Source: VMEP01 sp964414265
Lineage (GTDB): Bacteria; Patescibacteriota; Minisyncoccia; Phycocordibacterales; VMEP01
DNA length: 15,874 bases
Assembly (NCBI GenBank): GCA_964414265.1
Contig: CAYPVT010000016.1
Location: forward strand, 1-15,874
Reading direction: 5' to 3'
Under the pieces are notes generated by a model. That model did not search any database, was not told the origin of the DNA, and saw nothing but the letters and a program-made list of their open reading frames with translations. The translations under genes were made by a program, and so were the position numbers. How positions within the stretch are numbered: the first letter of the stretch is position 1; each line of letters begins with the position of its first letter. This document shows, in pieces, positions 13,382-15,874 of the stretch.

Positions 13382-14350
13382 ATGGGAAAAGTTCTCGTTG
13401 TTACAAGGAAAGATGACCCTCATGCCGATCTTGTTATCAGTGAGCTCGTCGTGCTTGGTGTTGATGTATTTCGGCTAAATACAGAGGCAATTACTGAGTA
13501 CGCAATCGAGCTTGGGGTAGATGGGGGAAAAATTGAGCACCTCGAATATCCGCGGACACTTGATTTGTCAGATGTCGGCTCCGTCTATCTCCGTCGCCGT
13601 TCCTACCCTTACAATCTTTGTGTTGAAAATGAATACAAAGAGTTTGCGCAAGGTGAGTGGGTAAAACTTATGCGAAATATTTGGGCGGTTCTCGACGGTC
13701 GTTATTGGATAAATCACCCGTTTGCAATCGAGGGTGCGAAGGATAAGCTCAGGCAACTTCAAATCGCTCGTAGGGAAGGGTTTACTATTCCCGACACGAT
13801 TATGAGTAATTCCCTCGATGCTGTGCGTCTACTAAAATCCCGACACGAAAAAATCATTTATAAAGCATTCGATGGGGGAGCACTCTATCCAGGTGCCACT
13901 CAGTGCGTCTATGCGACCATACTCGAAGATGAAAACCTCGACGATGGTCAAAGAGACTCACTCCGTATTTGCCCAGGGATCTTTCAGGATTATCATGACA
14001 AGGATTATGAGCTTAGGGTCACGATCGTGGGAGATGTTCTTTTTGCGGCAAAAATTGATTCCCAAGCTTCTGATGGAACGAAAATCGACTGGAGGAAAGG
14101 TGACCTTCTTTCGGCGCCACACTCAGAGATTAAGCTTGAAAAAGAATGTGAACGCCGTTGTCTTGCTGTGATGAAAAAACTTGGTCTTGAGTTTGGCGCC
14201 ATGGACTTAATCAAAAAGAAGGACGGCACCTATGTATTTTTAGAAATCAATGCCAATGGACAATGGGCATGGATACAAGGAATGACTGGCATGCCCATTG
14301 CTCAAGAAATTGCATTAGTTCTCGCGCAAAACATGCGCAACCCCTCCTAA
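13382..14350 (+). CDS. ATP-grasp peptide ligase, MvdD/TgmB-like (graspetide maturase)
   Basis: 322 aa, the usual size of graspetide ligases. The family activates Asp/Glu side chains of a precursor by ATP and joins them to Thr/Ser/Lys side chains. The N-terminal pre-ATP-grasp domain has VLVVTRKDDPHADLV, LGVDVFRLNTE and VGSVYLRRRSYP, then WINHPFAIEGAKDKLRQLQIA, the W.NHP...A..K..QL..A pattern of the family. The ATP-grasp fold has K161 in IIYKAFDGG, then GIFQDYHDKDYELRVTIVGD with AAKIDSQ, and LGLEFGAMDLI. The metal site is E288 and N290 in FLEINANGQWAWIQ, followed by TGMPIA. No key residue is missing. It is paired with the precursor upstream and ends in its own terminator. Base composition differs from the chromosomal genes. 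Confidence 0.87.
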   Translation: MGKVLVVTRKDDPHADLVISELVVLGVDVFRLNTEAITEYAIELGVDGGKIEHLEYPRTLDLSDVGSVYLRRRSYPYNLCVENEYKEFAQGEWVKLMRNIWAVLDGRYWINHPFAIEGAKDKLRQLQIARREGFTIPDTIMSNSLDAVRLLKSRHEKIIYKAFDGGALYPGATQCVYATILEDENLDDGQRDSLRICPGIFQDYHDKDYELRVTIVGDVLFAAKIDSQASDGTKIDWRKGDLLSAPHSEIKLEKECERRCLAVMKKLGLEFGAMDLIKKKDGTYVFLEINANGQWAWIQGMTGMPIAQEIALVLAQNMRNPS

Positions 14351-14366
14351 TTGGGAGGGGTTTTAT
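14339..14366 (+). terminator. Rho-independent terminator of the ligase gene
   Basis: A perfect 9-bp stem AACCCCTCC/GGAGGGGTT (14339-14347 and 14354-14362), a 6-base loop, then a T-rich tail. The ligase stop codon lies in the loop, which closes the precursor-ligase unit tightly. Confidence 0.9.
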
Positions 14367-14422
14367 TTATTTTTATTTATATGGTTATTCGAATATAAAT
14401 ACTCGCAATATAAATGCTGAGC

Positions 14423-14431
14423 TGGTATATT
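14423..14431 (+). promoter_or_regulatory. Extended -10 promoter, likely leaderless
   Basis: TGG-TATATT is an extended -10 (TGn plus hexamer) whose last base is 6 bases from the ATG at 14438. There is no good -35. The spacing equals that before 10509 and 15097. A 10-bp palindrome TATTCGAATA lies at 14386-14395 upstream. Confidence 0.5.
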
Positions 14432-14437
14432 TATTTT

Positions 14438-14920
14438 ATGAAAACCCTTCTCGGGCTTTATGAAGAAGATCAGGCAGATCGTCGTGACATGGCGTTTCTT
14501 CAAGATTTTGGTTTAATGGCTAAGAGAGATGTGGCAAGGCTAAAACTTGCTGAAGCAATTGTTGCAAAACGGAAACAATTTTCAGATGAAGAGTATTATT
14601 TACTTGCCATGTTGTATCAACATGGGCCCACAATCTCACATTCGCGACTTGCAGTGCGATACGCAAGGCATGCGTGTGAAATGAGGTATGAAAAGGCAAA
14701 ATGGCTTTATGCCGCAGCTATGGATAGGCTACTTTCGAAACAAGGAAAACCACAATTATACGGTACCCAGTTTATTAAGAAGAATACGAAAAGCAAGTGG
14801 AAACTTCACCTCGTCGATCCAACAATTACTGATGAAGAACGTGCAAAATGGAATGTTCCTCCAATCGCTGAAGCAAAAGCAAGGGTGAAGCGTATGAATG
14901 AAGAGAAATTTTATCCTTAA
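14438..14920 (+). CDS. DUF6624-like protein of unknown function
   Basis: 160 aa from the ATG at 14438; an ATG at 14414 would add eight residues but includes the probable promoter. Features recalling the DUF6624 family are LYEEDQADRR near the N-terminus, a YYLLAMLYQHG helix, and the C-terminal block LLSKQGKPQLYGTQF followed by VDPTITDEERAKWNVPPIAEAKAR. It is predicted to be all-helical and soluble. The biochemical role is unknown to me. It follows the ligase terminator by about 70 bases and lies inside the segment bracketed by the kinase-end repeats, so it may belong to the same transferred cassette without being a maturation enzyme. Confidence 0.75.
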   Translation: MKTLLGLYEEDQADRRDMAFLQDFGLMAKRDVARLKLAEAIVAKRKQFSDEEYYLLAMLYQHGPTISHSRLAVRYARHACEMRYEKAKWLYAAAMDRLLSKQGKPQLYGTQFIKKNTKSKWKLHLVDPTITDEERAKWNVPPIAEAKARVKRMNEEKFYP

Positions 14921-14928
14921 ATGATAAA

Positions 14929-14996
14929 AGCGGTGTCCATTCCGAAGGAGAGGGTAAGGGTTCAACATTCTATATAGAGCTTCCTGTGTTGAATTA
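14929..14996 (+). pseudogene. Orphan histidine-kinase 3' end (diverged repeat copy)
   Basis: In frame this reads KSGVHSEGEGKGSTFYIELP and two more residues before VLN's stop, i.e. the last ~20 residues of a sensor kinase ending at TAA 14994-14996. The rest of such a gene is absent: the preceding DNA is the DUF6624-like gene. It matches the kinase 3' end at 12959-13016 in 51 of 58 bases, with mostly third-position changes. It is either the leftover of a paralogous kinase or the displaced half of an integration site. Confidence 0.85.
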
Positions 14997-15061
14997 AAAA
15001 ATCATAGTTTATTACTTATTTAAATATGGGAAAAATTAGAAATAATGAAGAAATTATTAAA

Positions 15062-15090
15062 TTACATCTTGTGTTTTTTTGGGATATAAT
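15062..15090 (+). promoter_or_regulatory. Promoter, TTACAT-17-TATAAT, likely leaderless
   Basis: A perfect -10 TATAAT (15085-15090) with TTACAT (15062-15067) at 17 bp. Only 6 bases separate it from the ATG at 15097, so the mRNA probably starts at the initiation codon. Confidence 0.7.
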
Positions 15091-15096
15091 TAGGAA

Positions 15097-15474
15097 ATGT
15101 CAAACTATCAAGAAGAAATAAAATTCGAGGAAATATTTGAAGAAAATTTATTACCAGAAATAATAGAATTTTTTAAGAATGAGCAAAATAAACATATTTT
15201 ATTTTTAAAAAATATTCTTAAAAATACGAATGATGTTAAGGGGCAATTATTAAAACTAGCAGAATATGGTCTTGATAATATAAATAATGAGGATGTTGAT
15301 TTTATGCTTGCCAATTATTTTTTTATTCTTTCGGGGATAAAAAATATTCACGATGACGTACGTAGTTTTTTTACAGATATGATGATTTTTTGCGAAGAAG
15401 ACAAATATACTATGCGTAAAAATGTTTCCGAAATAAAGAATTATTACAATAAAAAAATACTCCCACTCTTGTAA
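15097..15474 (+). CDS. Hypothetical protein, helical, 125 aa
   Basis: I do not recognise a family. The protein begins MSNYQEEIKFEEIFEENLLP and is rich in Glu, Lys, Asn, Ile and Phe, with long amphipathic helices throughout and no TM segment or signal peptide. The composition is strongly AT-driven, like the HExxH gene. Support for being real comes from the good promoter at the correct leaderless spacing. Its stop lies in the loop of a terminator that mainly serves the convergent minus-strand gene. Confidence 0.7.
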   Translation: MSNYQEEIKFEEIFEENLLPEIIEFFKNEQNKHILFLKNILKNTNDVKGQLLKLAEYGLDNINNEDVDFMLANYFFILSGIKNIHDDVRSFFTDMMIFCEEDKYTMRKNVSEIKNYYNKKILPLL

Positions 15475-15487
15475 AAAAAGTGGGAGT
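15459..15487 (-). terminator. Terminator of the convergent minus-strand gene
   Basis: A perfect 9-bp stem ACTCCCACT/AGTGGGAGT (15459-15467 and 15479-15487) with an 11-base loop. On the minus strand the stem is followed by A and seven T; on the plus strand there is no T-run. It therefore mainly ends transcription of the 67-aa gene. Confidence 0.85.
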
Positions 15488-15498
15488 TGTCTTGAAAA

Positions 15499-15702
15499 TT
15501 ATCGCTTTGATTTGTTCGGGAGAGCATGTGCTCGCTCTGCGCGACCATTGGAATCTTTCTCCACGATAATGTGTTGGTGGTCGCTTTTGTTTCCACCTGT
15601 ATCGCGCATGACCTCATATGTTGTACCACCGTCGCTCTTCGATTCCGTTTTTTCGTTAACAGAATCACCGTTACTATCACTAAACCAGCCGCTCCAGTCC
15701 AT
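15499..15702 (-). CDS. Small hydrophilic protein, 67 aa, unknown function
   Basis: Start ATG at 15702-15700 with an SD (AGGGAGGG, 15714-15707) 4 bases upstream, and a terminator 12 bases behind the stop. The protein begins MDWSGWFSDSNGDS and is rich in Ser, Asp, Gly, Asn and Lys. The middle part (TTYEVMRDTGG then KSDHQHIIV) looks like two short beta strands. It has no TM segment and no cysteine. I recognise no family with confidence. It resembles the 28-aa gene in being minus-strand, SD-led, GC-richer than its neighbours and terminator-closed. Confidence 0.6.
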   Translation of the reverse strand: MDWSGWFSDSNGDSVNEKTESKSDGGTTYEVMRDTGGNKSDHQHIIVEKDSNGRAERAHALPNKSKR

Positions 15703-15741
15703 GGTACCCTCCCTATAAAAAAGATATTAAAACAATACTCC

Positions 15742-15774
15742 AGTGATTGGTACTACAAAAAAAGACCAACCACT
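15742..15774 (-). promoter_or_regulatory. Leader hairpin of the 67-aa gene
   Basis: On the minus strand, AGTGGTTGGT (15774-15765) pairs along all ten positions with ACCAATCACT (15751-15742) across a 13-base T-rich loop, one pair being G-U. On the plus strand that pair would be an A-C mismatch, so the structure favours minus-strand RNA. It is about 40 bases before the ATG. Confidence 0.55.
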
Positions 15775-15799
15775 ATGTAATATAGTCATATATTACATA
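15774..15799. promoter_or_regulatory. Operator-like 26-bp palindrome
   Basis: Perfect 11-bp arms TATGTAATATA/TATATTACATA (15774-15784 and 15789-15799) around GTCA. A TTGACT -35-like hexamer on the minus strand (15810-15805) abuts it, and TATATT within the palindrome could serve as a -10, though the 20-bp spacing is long. The position suggests a repressor site controlling the 67-aa gene. Confidence 0.5.
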
Positions 15800-15852
15800 A
15801 ATTAAGTCAATTATCGACTCCCGAATTCTAGCTCCAAGTGCAATGTATAACT

Positions 15853-15874
15853 AAAAAAGCCCCACAATAAGAGG
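15853..15874 (-). terminator. Partial terminator at the right edge
   Basis: Read on the minus strand, GTGGGGC is followed by six T, which looks like the downstream arm and T-tract of a terminator. The other arm would lie beyond the window. It would serve a minus-strand gene to the right. Confidence 0.35.

Noticed and set aside
15026..15121. 31-codon frame beginning MGKIRNNEE before the 125-aa gene
   Set aside because: It runs through the promoter and into the start of the next gene, with no SD and no -10 box; probably chance.
15499..15702. 67-aa protein as a second graspetide precursor
   Set aside because: It shares short strings such as TTY and a DxGG/DTGG-like segment with the RiPP core, but lacks the leader motifs, and the similar part is internal, not C-terminal. 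Co-expression with the ligase would be the test.
15512..15780. Plus-strand frames opposite the 67-aa gene
   Set aside because: They are antisense to the SD-led minus gene, and the Cys/Val-rich translations look like shadows.
1..15874. CRISPR array, tRNA, rRNA, transposase or integrase
   Set aside because: I looked for regularly spaced repeats, tRNA-like cloverleaf cores and recombinase motifs and saw none; an integrase outside the window cannot be excluded.

Overview
The window looks like an AT-rich genome of the Candidate Phyla Radiation (Patescibacteria, Parcubacteria-like). The evidence is indirect: compact ribosomal proteins (L13 is only 114 aa), very short spacers, and housekeeping genes almost without Shine-Dalgarno (SD) sequences. 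Several accessory genes appear to be read from leaderless mRNAs. No rRNA or other decisive marker is present, so the taxon is inferred.

Bases 1-4119 hold the conserved translation and RNA-polymerase alpha block: the tail of an unidentified gene, then infA, rpmJ, rpsM, rpsK, rpsD, rpoA, rplQ, rplM and rpsI, all on +. Bases 4120-8289 carry the Hsp70 set grpE, dnaK and dnaJ. grpE and dnaK each have a readable sigma-70-type promoter, and dnaK ends in a strong terminator. The dnaK-dnaJ spacer is filled with hairpins and a long imperfect inverted repeat reaching to the dnaJ start. dnaJ is coupled to a PlsC-type acyltransferase, followed by an RNHCP-domain protein.

Bases 9290-15874 are accessory. 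On the minus strand lie an AT-rich HExxH protein and a 28-codon gene with a perfect SD and terminator; this block is bracketed by a 22-bp direct repeat. Next come a SAM-methyltransferase-like gene and a multi-TM sensor histidine kinase on +.

Immediately after the kinase is the most interesting locus: a 64-aa peptide with a graspetide-like leader and a Thr/Ser/Asp/Glu-rich C-terminus (13126-13320), and an MvdD/TgmB-like ATP-grasp peptide ligase (13382-14350). This is a candidate graspetide (omega-ester/amide RiPP) cassette. It has its own SDs, a structured leader, a GC-rich attenuator-like hairpin between the two genes and a terminator. Together with a DUF6624-like gene it is bracketed by the kinase 3' end and a diverged copy of that 3' end (51/58 bases identical), which suggests insertion or recombination at this site. 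The right end has a helical hypothetical protein and a small minus-strand gene with an operator-like palindrome and a leader hairpin. No tRNA, rRNA, CRISPR array, transposase or integrase was seen.
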